Source: Manihot esculenta (lineage: Eukaryota; Streptophyta; Magnoliopsida; Malpighiales; Euphorbiaceae). From it: DNA of 64,000 nucleotides. Positions 1 through 11,859 of this stretch are shown here, one piece after another (positions within the stretch are counted from its first letter, which is position 1; every line of letters starts with the position of its first letter). The stretch lies in assembly GCF_001659605.2 (NCBI RefSeq), contig NC_035161.2, positions 25,033,691 through 25,097,690 of the forward strand, written 5' to 3'. Position numbers and translations under genes: made by a program. The notes below the pieces were generated by a model. The model saw nothing but the letters and a program-made list of their open reading frames with translations. It was not told where the DNA came from and did no database searches.

Positions 1-492
1 TTCTAGTTTAAAGAAATTGGTCTAGTGCCTTTTGAGCATTGGCTAGATAATCTATGTAGCTTTTGTAAAGTTTTGTTCTTGCTTTAAATCATATCCTGTC
101 TCATCATTTTTGGTTTATTGTGCAATCTTAGCAAAAAAGAGAGGTTATTTCTTTAAAGACCAAAAAGAGAAAGGGTCATTCCTTTGAATTCCTCTTCTTC
201 TTTATTGAAAATTTTGCGGGAAAATTGTATGAAAGCTTAAAGTATGAATTTGAACAGAACTCTATATGAAGATGTATTGATTTCTCGAATTGGGTCTAGA
301 GCATTACAGAATAAACCTTAGAAAAAATTGAAACTTGGGTGTTTTTTATGTTAGTGTAAATATAAGCTGTTAAATACTATTTTTCTTTATCTTCCAGATG
401 TACATGTTATTTCTCTCAGATTCAATCCTGTGACATTGCTGAGATTGCAAGTTGATGCATGTTTGGTAATATCTATTAGCTACTGATATCCC
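1..492 (+). other. Upstream / 5' UTR region of the TRM-like gene
   Basis: No coding sequence is visible. A pyrimidine-rich tract ending in CAG (acceptor AG at 396-397) precedes the first ATG of the downstream gene by about 95 bases. This suggests that a 5' UTR intron ends here and that transcription starts further upstream, possibly outside the window. No convincing TATA box was seen. Confidence 0.35.
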
Positions 493-3400
493 ATGGAAAA
501 GGAATCGCCTAAGAGCAATATTCTGAAGAGCCCTATCTTCAAGAGCTCTTCTCCGAAGAGTCCGATGCCGAAGAGTCCTATTCCGAAAAGCCCAGTTGCC
601 TATGAAAAATACAAGTCGAGATGTGGATATGGTTTAATCAGTTTCTTCAATTTCCGGCGTTGTCACTCAAAGAAGATGATTTCTGATACTCAAAGCACAA
701 GCTTAAACAGGAATGCTCTTGGTAAGGATTCTTTGATTTATAGTAGAATATGCTTAATGATGCGTGAGCTTAAAAAATTGTATGTCTATTATTGTAAAGG
801 AAAGGGGAAAAACATTACAGGTATATTTCTGATATTACACTTAATTCTGTTCCTATTGCAATAATGAATTTTTCAGGATGTTCAACCATGTAACAAGTGT
901 TAGATCTTGATGGTAAAGCTAGTTTAGTGGTTCTTTTTATAACATTATCATTCTTTAACCAATGTAATCTTCGGTCAGGGTTATAGACGTGCATTGCTTC
1001 ATGTTTCGTGAGCCAAAGGTAGACATTGTTGTTTTTGCTATAATTGTAAACTAAATTTGGAAGTACTTGTTGTTTCTCATGAACAGGTGATGGATACGTA
1101 GAGAACGGGGATGAGTTTCACTCCTATAAAGACAGTCATGTAAGTATAGACAACCTAATATTCTCGTGAGATTTGAGCTAATTTTTTTTTTTTTCGTCTA
1201 ATCCTGGTAGGATGTGTACTTGGCCAATAGAATGATGTTCAGTTGTCCTTTTTTTTTCTTCCTGCCGTATGTCTTTTTCTCCTTCAATGAGTGTCAAATG
1301 CTTATTAGAAACCTTACTCATCTCAGGATAAGGTGAATGACAAATCTATGATGCTTGATTCTGATGGTGCACAAGTAGAAAAAATCAAGGGAAGAGATGC
1401 GTCCATTGAGCAGCATAAAAAGAAGAAGGTTATGACAGCTAAAGTGGAAAATGTAAAATCTGATTCTGAACCTGTTGATGACCAATCAAGGAACCGTGGA
1501 AAAGCAATCAAGACTTCTTGGAGACCTCATCGGTTTCCTAAATATAGTTGTCATGACATATCAACTGTGGAGTGTAGTAAACCTTCTCATCAAAATTTAG
1601 CTGATAGTGAGAGATCTTCAAAACCATTAGAATCTGCATCGTCTGCAGAAGTTCTATGGCATCACAAAAATGAAAACCACTGCAATTGTAGAAGTACAGA
1701 TTGCATGCAGCATGACCGAGTCAACGAGATCAATCTTCAGGTTAATATGAACGAAGCAACTGAAGCATATATAAATCAGAAGTTGATTGATGGAAAACAC
1801 CTTGGTGGTGATGGGATAAATCACCAGTCTAAACACTTCTTGGAAGCATTAGAGATACTGAATTCCAACAGGGACTTGTTCATAAAACTCCTGCAAGACC
1901 CCAACTCTCTGTTGGTGAAACACATTGAAGATTTGAGAGAGTCTCAGGCGAAGAAGCAGGAGAATAAATCCTTCATTGAAGCTGAATCATCAGAACAGCA
2001 GATAAGGAATAAAAGAGGATGTAATCTGTCCAAGGAAACTGGTGACTGTCAGCCTTTCCAACCTGGTTCAGAAAGCTTGCAAGACTGTGAAGATCAGAGA
2101 ATCGGTGATGACATTCTGCAAATTCATTATGGCACAAGGAACTTACAGCAAAGTGCTAAATCTGCATTTGTTGCTTTGGAACAAATGAAAAGAAAGTTGA
2201 TGCGGTCAATGGGGCGGGTCAGGAAAGAGCAGCACTTAAGACTTACAAATGGTCCTTTACATCAAAAGTCTATCCATGTTTTAGAGGGCTTTGGACAGCA
2301 TGGCAAAGCAACAGGTTTAGACAGTATCGACAGAGACTCACCTGACAAAGCCTGCTCTGATTTTGGAGGAAGGACCAAATCTTTTTCGGATATCAAGAGG
2401 AAAGACCAGTTGGAAAAGGCGAATGAATTTGATCCGGTTGTTAAAGATGAATCTTCAGCCAGTAGTAGTGGTCAGGAAAATTTACATTTGTCAACTGTCA
2501 AATATCCTAAAAGAAACAAACACGATCCATTTGTTGAGCCTAGGGCAAATGTCTCAGAATCAAAAATTGGAAGCGAAAATTTTTTAAGAAGGCAGAGAAC
2601 CAAAACCTGGGATGGGGTAAGCTCTGTTCCTGAAAATGACCTTTTCCCTATGGTCCGTTCCAGAAGGAGATTTCCCCTCTACAATAATCATCAAATGGTC
2701 AGCCTCAGCGAGAACAATTGGAGCGATCCAAATGAGAATAAAAACTGTTGCTCAAGTCCATTGAGACAGAATGTAGAAACAAAGTGTAGAGATTCAGAAG
2801 AAATTACTCTTCCTGAAGTGCCCTCCAAACCAGATAGTTCACATAATAATGGCATTAGACCAAGCACTACGACAGCGGACACATGGGAGGCAAGTGGATC
2901 TATGGAGTTTTCAAGAGAGGTAAACTTCACAATCTCTTAGAAAGCTCCTCTTTCGCCACATCTTTCTTTGGTTTTCAACTGCTGTTCTTTGATGGTGCCT
3001 TTTGCATTGTATCCTAACACCAAAGCTTCCTCTTCAGGTTTCACCTATGGTGAATCAATCATCAACTTATTCAATAGATGACTATTCATCAAGCCCTTTA
3101 AACAGTCGGATATTTAGAGAATTCGACACAATTAGAGACAAGGAAGAGCATCCAAGTCCAGTTTCAGTGCTGGATCAGTTTTTAATAGAAGAAATCAGCA
3201 GTCCGTTAAACAATGAATTTCAACCTGGTAAGCTCTTTTACTAAGAGAACATAAATTAAACTCTATTGATTGTTATTTGATTAAACTTGCCATTGAGTTC
3301 ACACAGCTAAAAGAACTCGTGCAGTTCTACGATCGGAACTACTGTTACAAATTGGTATTGAAGAAGGCTGCTTGGCTGATAATCATCAGTCCCCTCCAGA

Positions 3401-3905
3401 TTCAAAGATCAATTCAAGTACTTCCATAAAGGAGTATGGCTCAATATTGGAGTACATAAGCACAGTCTTACAAGCTCATCACTTCAGTTGGGATGAACTT
3501 GCATTAACGTGCCATTTCTCAGATCAACTTCAAGACCAATCCTTAGCAGATGAAATGGATGTGTGCTCTAATCATTTCTATGATGATCACAGGCTGCTCT
3601 CAGACTACGTTAACGAAGTCCTTGCAGATGTAAACCATTGCTATTTAAGATGCTCCCCTTGGTTGTCATTTATCAAACCAATTCAACAAGCTATGATGAC
3701 TGGAAATGTAGCCCGTCAAGTTATGAAGCATGTGGATTGGAACCTCCTCCTGGCATCAACACCTCAAACACTGGATCAAATTCTTGCAAACGACTTGAGT
3801 AAATGTAGAACATGGATGGATATCCGAGCTGATGTTGAAGGTGTTGTTAGTGAGATGACAGAAAGTCTTGTGGAAGAATTGATGATGGAATATGCTCTTG
3901 AGTAG
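493..3905 (+). CDS. TRM-like protein with DUF3741-like and DUF4378 domains (5 exons, 887 aa)
   Basis: Exons 493-721, 1087-1139, 1327-2919, 3038-3227 and 3307-3905 join in frame with GT-AG introns (2664 bases including the stop). The start is the ATG in a CCATGG context. Residues 5-35 carry repeated KSP motifs. Residues 44-65 (from CGYGLISFF to KMISD) are the conserved N-terminal block of plant DUF4378 proteins. A DUF3741-like helix (FLEALEIL ... LLVKHIEDL) lies near residues 262-298 and the DUF4378 domain spans about 734-887. The middle is polar, low in complexity and probably disordered. Family knowledge: many DUF3741/DUF4378 proteins are TON1-recruiting-motif (TRM) proteins that bring TON1/PP2A to cortical microtubules. 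Which TRM subgroup this is, and whether it binds TON1, is inference. It appears intact and no frameshift was seen. It is followed by a copia remnant. Confidence 0.85.
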
Positions 3906-4267
3906 CCAATTGCGTAAATATATTTCCTACTAATATTTCTTCATAGCAGTGAGATCCAAACCCTGGCTTTAGATGCTTTGATCCAAGTTAGACAAAAAGT
4001 AGATGGTTTGAGCTTATACAGTAATGTTTTAATCAAGTTATTTTGAAATACAGATGAATTAATAATTTTGTTTTTTAAAAAAAAATCAGGAACTTACTCT
4101 TCTTCTTTATTGAATATTGTGGTTTAATTTTATATCGAAATAGTAAATTGTGAAATGTGTCTTACATTAGTATGTGTCTAGTTCTTTATTAGGAACATAA
4201 TATTTTAAAATATTATTTTAATATAAAATTAAATTACAGCCTTTAAAATGAAAAATCAATGAAATTA

Positions 4268-4315
<48 letters not shown>

Positions 4316-4399
4316 TTTCACTTTTTCCTGTTTTCTAACTTCAAAGCTGATTATATATTAACAAATGTATTATAATGAGATTTGATTGGATCGGATATT
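3906..4399 (+). other. 3' UTR and AT-rich spacer of the TRM-like gene
   Basis: About 180 bases after the stop codon there is an AATAAT-containing A-rich stretch near 4050-4085 that could hold the polyadenylation site. Beyond it the sequence is AT-rich spacer with no coding signal, including a TA microsatellite. Confidence 0.4.
4271..4310. repeat. (TA)20 microsatellite
   Basis: An uninterrupted run of about twenty TA dinucleotides. It is likely length-polymorphic. Confidence 0.95.
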
Positions 4400-6650
4400 C
4401 TAAAATATAGACCAACTATCATCTAATATTTATATATACATTGAACAAATAACTCATATCTATATCTATATAAAGTTGGTCTTTAAAATAAGTTAAGCAG
4501 GTGTTGATAGACATTGAAGCAAAAATACGTGCAATTGCTGATTTTGTTTGTGGTATAGCTTTAGTTGCTGTTTCTGTTTGAGGCATAGCTTTTGGTTCTG
4601 GTTGAGGCGCAGCTGTTGGTTCTTCTGCATGTTCTATTGGAGAAATAATTGTTGGCTCTGTTAGAGACACAACTATTGGTTCTGTTGAAGGCATGATTGT
4701 TGATTTTGTTGGAGGCTCGACTGCTAGTTTTGTTGGAGGCACGACTGCTAGTTCAGCTTGAGAAACTGCTGTTGACTGTGTTAGAGGAACTGAAATGGAA
4801 CCTGCTAAAGAACTTGTAATAGGACCATGTTGAACAACAGCAAAAGATGAAGGACCATAGAAAGAAGTGCTCTACTCTGGCACTATATCAGCACTTAACA
4901 ACGAACCTACAAATGATAAAGGTATAACTTTAGAAATACTGGACAATTGCTTGGCTATATCAAGATCAAGAGAATTGTTAGTGTAAGGCAACTAAGAGTA
5001 AAAAATAGTAAGAGCATTAGAGGCAACAGTAGAGGAAAACGTAAACGAAAACACATTCATAAAAAACATGTCGGGAAATAAAATTTTCTTCGTTGACAAA
5101 TGAAAATACTTATACCCTTTATCCTTCTCACCATATCCAACAAAAACACATAAGACAGATTTAGAATCAAACTTATGTCTCTTTGTATCCCATTTATAAG
5201 AAAAATATTTAAAACCAAAGACCAGAAGTGAAGTATAATCAAGATGTGTTCTATATAATTTAAACAACAGTGTATCAAAAACACAGTGAGGAAGATAATA
5301 ACCGATTAAAAAAAACTGTTGTAGTAAAAGTCTCAACTCATAGATATAAAGGCGCATGACTCTGAAATAATATGGTCATACCTAATTCACAGATCCTTCA
5401 CATAAATAACCACATCAGCAAATTCACAATTAATAGGCAACTAAGAAGTTGACTGACTTACTGATAATAAATTTTACTTAAGATCTAGAACCAACAAAAC
5501 ACCATTAAGAAGCAAACTATTTTCATTTTTATTTTTAACAAGTGAATTACCTATACTAGTTATTGGTAGTGTAGAACCATCACCTATAACAATAGAATCA
5601 TTTCTAATATAATTATGAACATTAGTCAATAAATTTTTATTACTTTTCATATGACCTGACGCACCTGTATATGCAATCCACTTAGTATCTGTGACTGAAT
5701 TATTCAAGGTTAAAGCTGTTAATGCTCGTGGAATAGACTCCTGTTGTCCTTCCTACTTCGGTATCCACCAACAAATCTTGGCAATATATCTTGCTTTTCC
5801 ACAATACTAACACGTTTCATTGCGGTACTGTTCACGTTCTATGGCTGTCATACGACGCTCACTAGGTGGAGGTGGTCGTCGTTGCTGAGTCATCAAGGTA
5901 GAGACATGCTCTTGGTTTCTGGACTGTTGCGCTTGAAATTCTCGACCAGAAAAGGTAAAAGCATTGTTTCGATAAGACATACTTATTTTTGTTGTTCACC
6001 ACAGAAAGATAGATGTGTTTCTAGTTGTGCAAGTATTGTGTCCGTCTAATTTGAAAATCAATTTCTACGCTGGTCGAAATTTTGTAATTGAGAAATCATT
6101 TTAGTATACGTGGGTCTTGGAGGTTTCAACATAGCGGTAGTGAAGGTTTCCTATTGTGACCCAGACTTTTGAGAAGACAAAAAATATTCTCTTTGTTAGA
6201 GATTGGTTTACCAATAGCAGCAAGGTTGTCACACACAAACCCTTAAACACACGTATGTAGTCTCCAACTGACTTTGTATCATCCTTGCATAGATATGTTA
6301 GTTGTTGTCGTAAAATGGACTCTCCTTCTTGAGAGTCTTGAGCATAATCTAAATGCTTCCCAGAATACCTGAGCTGTGTCTATCCCAATGACAAGTCCTA
6401 ATGCTTCTTCAGACATAGTATTGATTATCCATCCTCAAATAAGACAATCAGTGTCAGGTAGCAAATTCTTTTGTTAATTGAGATTCTGTGGTAGTTAAAT
6501 CTGAAGCTGTGAATTTTTGAGGAGCTGATGTTTCACTAAGAAGAAGATCAACTAATTCTTGACTTTCAACTAATCCAAGAATTTGTTCTCTCTAAAGCTG
6601 ATAATTAGTTTGAGTGAGTTTCAATGGAGACAGATAATTCATGATGAAGA
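4400..6650 (-). pseudogene. Truncated Ty1/copia retrotransposon (gag, protease, integrase part)
   Basis: Read on the minus strand, a gag-like frame begins near 6642 (MNYLSPLKLTQTNYQLW style) and runs down through several stops. A degenerate zinc knuckle (CxxC-GKARYIAKIC, with Tyr where His is expected) lies near 5775-5810. The aspartic protease/pre-integrase segment is at 5474-5707 (WIAYTGASGHM, a changed form of the usual W-x-D-S-G-A-[ST]-x-H-M). An integrase C-terminal part is at 4992-5357 (CVFVGYGEKDKGYKYF). A threonine/proline-rich linker with roughly ten-residue degenerate repeats (PPTKLAVEPPTKS) is at 4419-4800. Reverse transcriptase and RNase H, which should follow, are absent, and no LTRs were recognised. 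It is therefore a 3'-truncated, inactive copy. Confidence 0.8.
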
Positions 6651-8023
6651 AAAAAAGAGTTAAAAATTTTATAATAACAAATGAAAATAAGCATTGTTAT
6701 ATTTATATGAAGTAATGAATTTTTATGTACTTCCTATAAAAAAAATAAAAAATTAAAGTAAACTAATAATTTAATTTAATTAATAAAATAAATTATTAAT
6801 AATATTACTTATTTAAATTATAATTTCTTATTTTTTATGTATCGGTTAGTTAGTCAATAATTATTTTAAATTAACGTAATTTAATAAAGTATATTGTATA
6901 ATATATATTTTAAATAGAAATCTATAATTGTGAAAGAATTCGTTCAATTGGTTAAATAAGTTTATTGGGTGTGTTGGTTGTTAGATCAATTCTTATATGA
7001 GTACTTATTTTTTAATTAAAGAAGAACAGTTTAATTTAAAAATTAATCATTACGTAAATTGAATTAGACTATAATTTCATTCCAAATTAAATAAATTCGA
7101 TTGAATATAGTTTTCATAAATATATATATATAATTTAAGTATTACTACTATTTATTAATTAATATTTTATATATATAATAACAACGAATATAAACACATA
7201 AAATTAAAAAAAAAATTATACTCTTTAATTTGAAATGTATTATGGTTAAAAAATTTAAAGTTAAACATTTAGTCTGCTGGTAAGTATATCGAAATAAATT
7301 TAAAAAATCTTAAATTCTACTGTTTCAGTCCGCCATTCCATTTAAAAAAAATTAAAAAGATACATCTATCCTATTACAAAAAAAATTTAAAAAAAATTAA
7401 GTGTATCAACTAAAGTATTGCTTATTGTTTGATTTTTTTTTTTTAAAGTCATATCTAATACTATTAATTAAGTAATGGTATATATTTTCTCTTCTCGTGT
7501 GAATAATAACATCAACAAATATATACACTTTTAAAAAATAAAATTATACTCTTTAATTTAAAATGTATTGTAAATAAAAAATTAAATCAAAAACTGAATA
7601 CATCTATTTTTTAAAAAAAAATTATATGTTTAAAATGATTAATAATTATTTTTCAGAGATATATACAGCCACATAGAATTTAGAGACAAAGACTGAATTA
7701 TATTAATAAAAAAATATTACATACCATAAAGAAGTGATACGCTTAAAGAATAATTCAATATCTTATATATGCATGCCTTTTTTCTATAGATTATTTGGTT
7801 AATAGGAAAATATACAATTTATCTCTTTCATGTGCATGATATATCATTTTAGCAACAATATTAGAAAAAGAATCACATGAAAATTTTTATAAACCTAAAA
7901 TATTATTTAATTGTTTAGGTAAATTTTTGAAAAAAATGATGATTATCTAATCAATAATTAATTATAAAGAATTAATAAATATAAATAATTAAAAGTATAA
8001 TAAAAAATAATATAATACTAATG
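6651..8023. other. AT-rich spacer, no gene seen
   Basis: More than three quarters A+T, with poly-A and poly-T runs and short TA runs. No open frame with a recognisable domain and no clear inverted or direct terminal repeats were found. Confidence 0.6.
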
Positions 8024-8450
8024 TAGTCGAAATAGAGCTGTGCTGCGATTGGTCAATCCTGTAAAAAGAGAATGTGAGGTGGTTGGTGTTTATGACAACC
8101 ACTCTGATGTTCAAGTCAGTAAACTGAAAAATAGAGCGAGTATTAGAAATTGCTTCAAATTTAAGAGTAGTTGTATAATAATGCATACCTTGACCTCTCT
8201 GCGATCATTAGTTTTTATACAGTAAAGAGATAGAGTTAATTATAGAATTTTCTGGAAATCTGACTGATGCCGGCTAATTGATAGGAGATCTCCTGGCTAA
8301 TTAATCGAGGATCCCGTGATTACAGGTGTAATAAGGATCTGCTGGATTATATATGCTAACGGTAACCTTATGTGAAAATTCGTCATATTTAGGAGAGGGC
8401 GAGTCTTGATAAAAAAAACTAGGTATTACAGTGTTTAGATCTTTTTTTCC
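8024..8450 (-). mobile_element. 3' LTR (part) of minus-strand Tat-A gypsy element
   Basis: This stretch is homologous, in reverse orientation, to 61080-61466 and more weakly to 40640-40965. All three share a TATAAAA box (TTTTATA on + at 8213-8219), a block reading CAGTTTACTGACTTGAAC downstream, and a stretch resembling CATCTCACGTTCTC. At 61466 the same unit is followed by a primer-site-like sequence and gag, which identifies it as an LTR. Here it marks the 3' end of the minus-strand element whose pol lies at 11860-18012. The outer end near 8024 is sharp. The inner limit, near 8450-8560, is uncertain. Confidence 0.65.
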
Positions 8451-9231
8451 ATGGATGGGGCTGTGTATCGACTTATTAGACCCCTGCCATATGGCTCTTT
8501 CTTATGGTGACAGCTCATGGCTTACTTTGAGTGATTGTTGTGTTACATTAAACATCCTTCGTTGGTCTTCGATTCTTCAAATTTTAAGGTGATAGTTATC
8601 TTCATGATCTGAGGCACGTAGCATGTTCAGATTGACCTCCCATGCTCATGTCGTTTTACTTGCTCCTGCCCATAAATGATGGTTGCCTTATTTTTCGAGT
8701 TGTATTCAAAACTTGTCAGCAAAGCTATCATATAAAAACCCTTCCAAATACCACTTTTGCTCACAACTAATATTTGTACTTTAGAACAGACTCGACCACT
8801 CCTTTTTTCAATTCACACTCCCTTGCTTCAAGATAATTCCTATTTGCTTTCTCTTTTATAGAAATTAATAAAAGTACTTCATCTTCTTCTTCTTCTTCCT
8901 TTGGTGGAAGTTTTGCCTCGAGCTCTTCTTCCAATGGCCCCATTCGCGCTCCTGCTTTTATCTTTCCACTAAGAGAAGATAATATAATAAATGTAGAAAA
9001 TATTGATGTAATAGAGACTTGGGAGGAGGAAACCAAAGACATCCCTCCTCTCATGTAATCTTCTATAATTTTAATGAAAAATATTTTCTCTCATATCTTA
9101 TTGTTATTTTCACTAAGTGTTTATATGCTCCTTACTCGTCTGGAACTCTCATCCAACTTTTGTCAAACCAGACTTGAATAATTTCTAAAAAATTGCTAAA
9201 AGGTCAATACCCGATTATAATACCCAGTTTG
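8451..9231. other. Retroelement-internal sequence of unclear nature
   Basis: This stretch sits between the Tat-A 3' LTR and an inserted LTR-like repeat. It has an open minus-strand frame of 95 codons (8767-9054) with an acidic low-complexity run (PPKEEEEEDEV) and no recognisable domain. On the + strand a TATA-like CATATAAAAACCC lies at about 8728-8740, followed by a typical short leader. It could be a 3' UTR of the element or a fragment of another LTR. No function is assigned. Confidence 0.35.
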
Positions 9232-11030
9232 GTGGGTGTCGAATCCGCTAAAAATAACTCCTGCTCTTTCCTATACTTATGAACTGTAGATATGATGAGT
9301 AGGGTTGAATCTACAGGAATTGGTTAACTACAATTTTACTCATGAGAACAAATGTGGAAGAAGAAGAAGAAGGACGACCAACTGACGGACTGGGTGACAA
9401 CCAAATTAAGGATCAGACGACCGACCTGTCTTCAACCCACTGATGACCAACCAGCTGATGATTATATGACTCAATGATTTGAAATCTGACCTTTCGACCT
9501 GTCGGCTTGATGACCGACCTCTTGGTCATCGATCTGTCTATACTACTGTCCTCACAAACTTATGCCCTTACTATCAGATGTTCGACCTATTAACCGGATG
9601 ACCGACTATAGACTTCATGACCATGCATTATTAAAGACCTGCCTGCCAACTTATAGAAAATCCGACTGTCCAACCTCTGGATGACTTCCCTATTGTGACA
9701 ACCTGTCGGGCGCACAACTCAATGTCTTGAAGGCCTGATGTCTTGCATGTTGACTTAAAGCCCTAACGTCCGATCTGTTGACTACACATCTTAAAGATCC
9801 ACTTATCAACCTATCAAGTGTCCAGCTATCCGACCTCTTGCCTGACTTCAAAATAAAATAAATTAAATTGTAAATATAAAAATGGGGGTTTTGATTGAGA
9901 AGATCTAAAAACTAAACTAATGAAGAACAAATAATTAAAAGAGATTAAACAGAGTAAGAAAACATCTAGCTTCAGAAATATCTAGGTATGAATTCTTGGG
10001 ATTGATCATAGACGCAAGGATGTCTGACCTCAATTTCTAGCCAGCCAATTATAGCTGTTGACACGGTCTAATAACCTAATCTTCCCTTAGATAAAAGACT
10101 GAAAAGGATCAGCTCACTAATCAGTCCCTAACCATCAAACAAACCACATGCTCAACTCAATGAGTTTCAATTTGATAACAGCATTGAAAACTAGAAAGAC
10201 CTGATTCTGACTAAGAAACTCACTCAGCGCAGTTGTGAAATCAGAATATGTTATTCCATAATAAAATATTATTTGTCATAAATATCAAACCTATAACTGA
10301 TTACATAATTAATGAATATGAATGACTGTATACTATTTATTCAATTAAACAATTGGCCAGACTGCATTAATTAAACTAATAATAATCTCAAGAGTAAAAG
10401 GAATAACATAGAAACCATAAATGAGAAGAAAAGTTTGAGCTCGATTTGATCTCACAATTTGTGCAAATTACACATTGAAAACTTCCCTAGCTAGATAAAG
10501 AAGTTTAGCTATTGGAGCTTATGACAAAACTCTCAAACTCTGAATACTCTGAATTGTCGAAATACAAAGAAGTTGCTCCTTTTTAAAGGGAGAAACCTAA
10601 AACTAAAGAGGAAGAAAATAAACATCCCTTTAAAAGGGGAATTAACAAATCCTAAAAATCTGGTCTTTCTAAAATCATCCCTTTCCAAATTGGTCTTCTT
10701 CAATCATGCCCAAAAATTTCATGATATTTCATAAGTCATGTCCGCGGTCTTTGTATCCGAGGTCTGCCTTGTAAGAGGTCAGCTCTTATAAAAGGTCTAA
10801 CTAGGTCTATTGAGGTTTGCTTTGCGAGAGGTCGGCCTTGTCCGAAATCTGTTCCTGCGATTCTTTCTCTAATTTTCGCCTAAATCTTTCAATTAAGGGC
10901 TTTTCTTTCCAAAGAGTAGAGAATCTGTCAATATTGCAAAAAGAAAAGAAATGCCCATAATTTAGCACAATCAACTCCAATTTGACAAGAAAGAATTATG
11001 CATTAATTAGGTAGAATATACACCCTATCA
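9232..11030 (-). mobile_element. Unclassified solo-LTR-like repeat, copy 1
   Basis: The left end (TGTCGAATCCGC, then TAAAAATAAC and a TCTACAGGAATTGG block) and several internal blocks (for example TTGGGATTGATCAT near 9996) match, in order and orientation, the repeat at 41898-43490. It carries no coding capacity. If read on the minus strand it would begin TGATA... and end ...TCGACA, the TG/CA form of an LTR, and the related copy has a TATAAAAGAG box on the minus strand. Flanking target duplications could not be matched. It separates Tat-A's LTR side from its tandem repeats. Classification as an LTR is inference. Confidence 0.45.
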
Positions 11031-11059
11031 CGATTACTAACCTAACTAATGGTCGTAAA

Positions 11060-11712
11060 ATAACTTGAAACTTTTGCAAAGTGGGACCAATGCTCGGACA
11101 TGCGGCCTGGCGAATATTCGCTTTGCGGCCTGGGAATGAAAACCTTAGAAAAAGTTTTATAAATATGGAATTAACACTAAGTTGTTGAGCTTGGCGGATA
11201 CCTGCCTTGTGACTTGGGTATAAAATGTTTTAGTGGGAATAACGCCTGAATTGTGGCCTGGCGAAATCCGTCTTGTGGCCTGGTATAGAGTGCCTTGATT
11301 AGTGGGACTAACACCTGGATTAGGTGGTCTGGCGGAACCCGCCTTTTGGCCTGACATAGGATGCCTTGTTTAGCAGGACTAACACCCGGATTAGATGGCC
11401 TGGCGAAACTTGCTTTGTGGCCTGGCATAGGATGCCTTTTGAGCAGGATTAACACTCGGATTAGGTGGCCTGGCGGAACCTGCCTTGTAGCCTGGCATAT
11501 GATGCCTTGTTTAGCGGGACTAACACCCGGATTAGGTGGCCTGACAGAATCAGCCTTGTGGCCTGACATAGCATGCCTTTTTAGCGGGACTAACACTCGT
11601 ATTAGGTGGCTTGGTGGAACCCGCCTTATGGCCTGACATAGGATGTTTTGTTTAGCGGGACTAACACCTGGAGTAGGTGGCCTGGCAGAATCCGCCTTAT
11701 GACCTTTAATGA
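11060..11712 (-). repeat. Tat-A 3' tandem array, ~71-bp unit, about 7 full copies plus degenerate ones
   Basis: Successive units begin CATAGGATGCCTTGTTTAGC and continue with GGACTAACACCCGGATTAG, GGTGGCCTGGCGGAA and CCCGCCTT..GGCCTG. The clear units start near 11210, 11281, 11352, 11423, 11493, 11564 and 11635. A related, diverged array in reverse orientation lies at 63640-64000. The array sits just beyond the integrase end of a Tat-type pol. Family knowledge: tandem repeats in the 3' untranslated part are common in the Tat/Ogre/Retand lineage and can seed satellites. The long open frames seen on both strands here are by-products of the repeat period. Confidence 0.9.
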
Positions 11713-11859
11713 ATGCTCTTTAATCTTTTTGAAGATGGTAAACCCAACATTCCTTGTCACTGAAGAATACAACATATGACAAAATATCTCATTAACTGTT
11801 ATTGATAAAATTTTCTCAGATTACAAATATTCCAAGAGTGGAGAATGACTCGGCCATCT

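Noticed and set aside
4419..4742. Proline/threonine-rich 107-codon frame as a cell-wall protein gene
   Set aside because: It continues the minus-strand copia frame after integrase, where such a linker is expected.
5744..6049. 101-codon + strand frame with a CFSTILTRF-like start
   Set aside because: It is the shadow of the copia gag and zinc-knuckle region on the minus strand.
8767..9054. Acidic 95-codon minus-strand frame as a gene
   Set aside because: No domain, low-complexity Glu run, and it is enclosed by retroelement sequence. Described only as unclear sequence.
11157..11636. Overlapping open frames on both strands with repeated GLARLT/ARPPNPGVSP-like peptides
   Set aside because: They follow the 71-bp tandem unit and drift between frames. 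They are an effect of the repeat array, not genes.
11060..11712. Regularly spaced repeats resembling a CRISPR array
   Set aside because: The whole unit is repeated with no unique spacers, in a plant genome and next to a retrotransposon pol.
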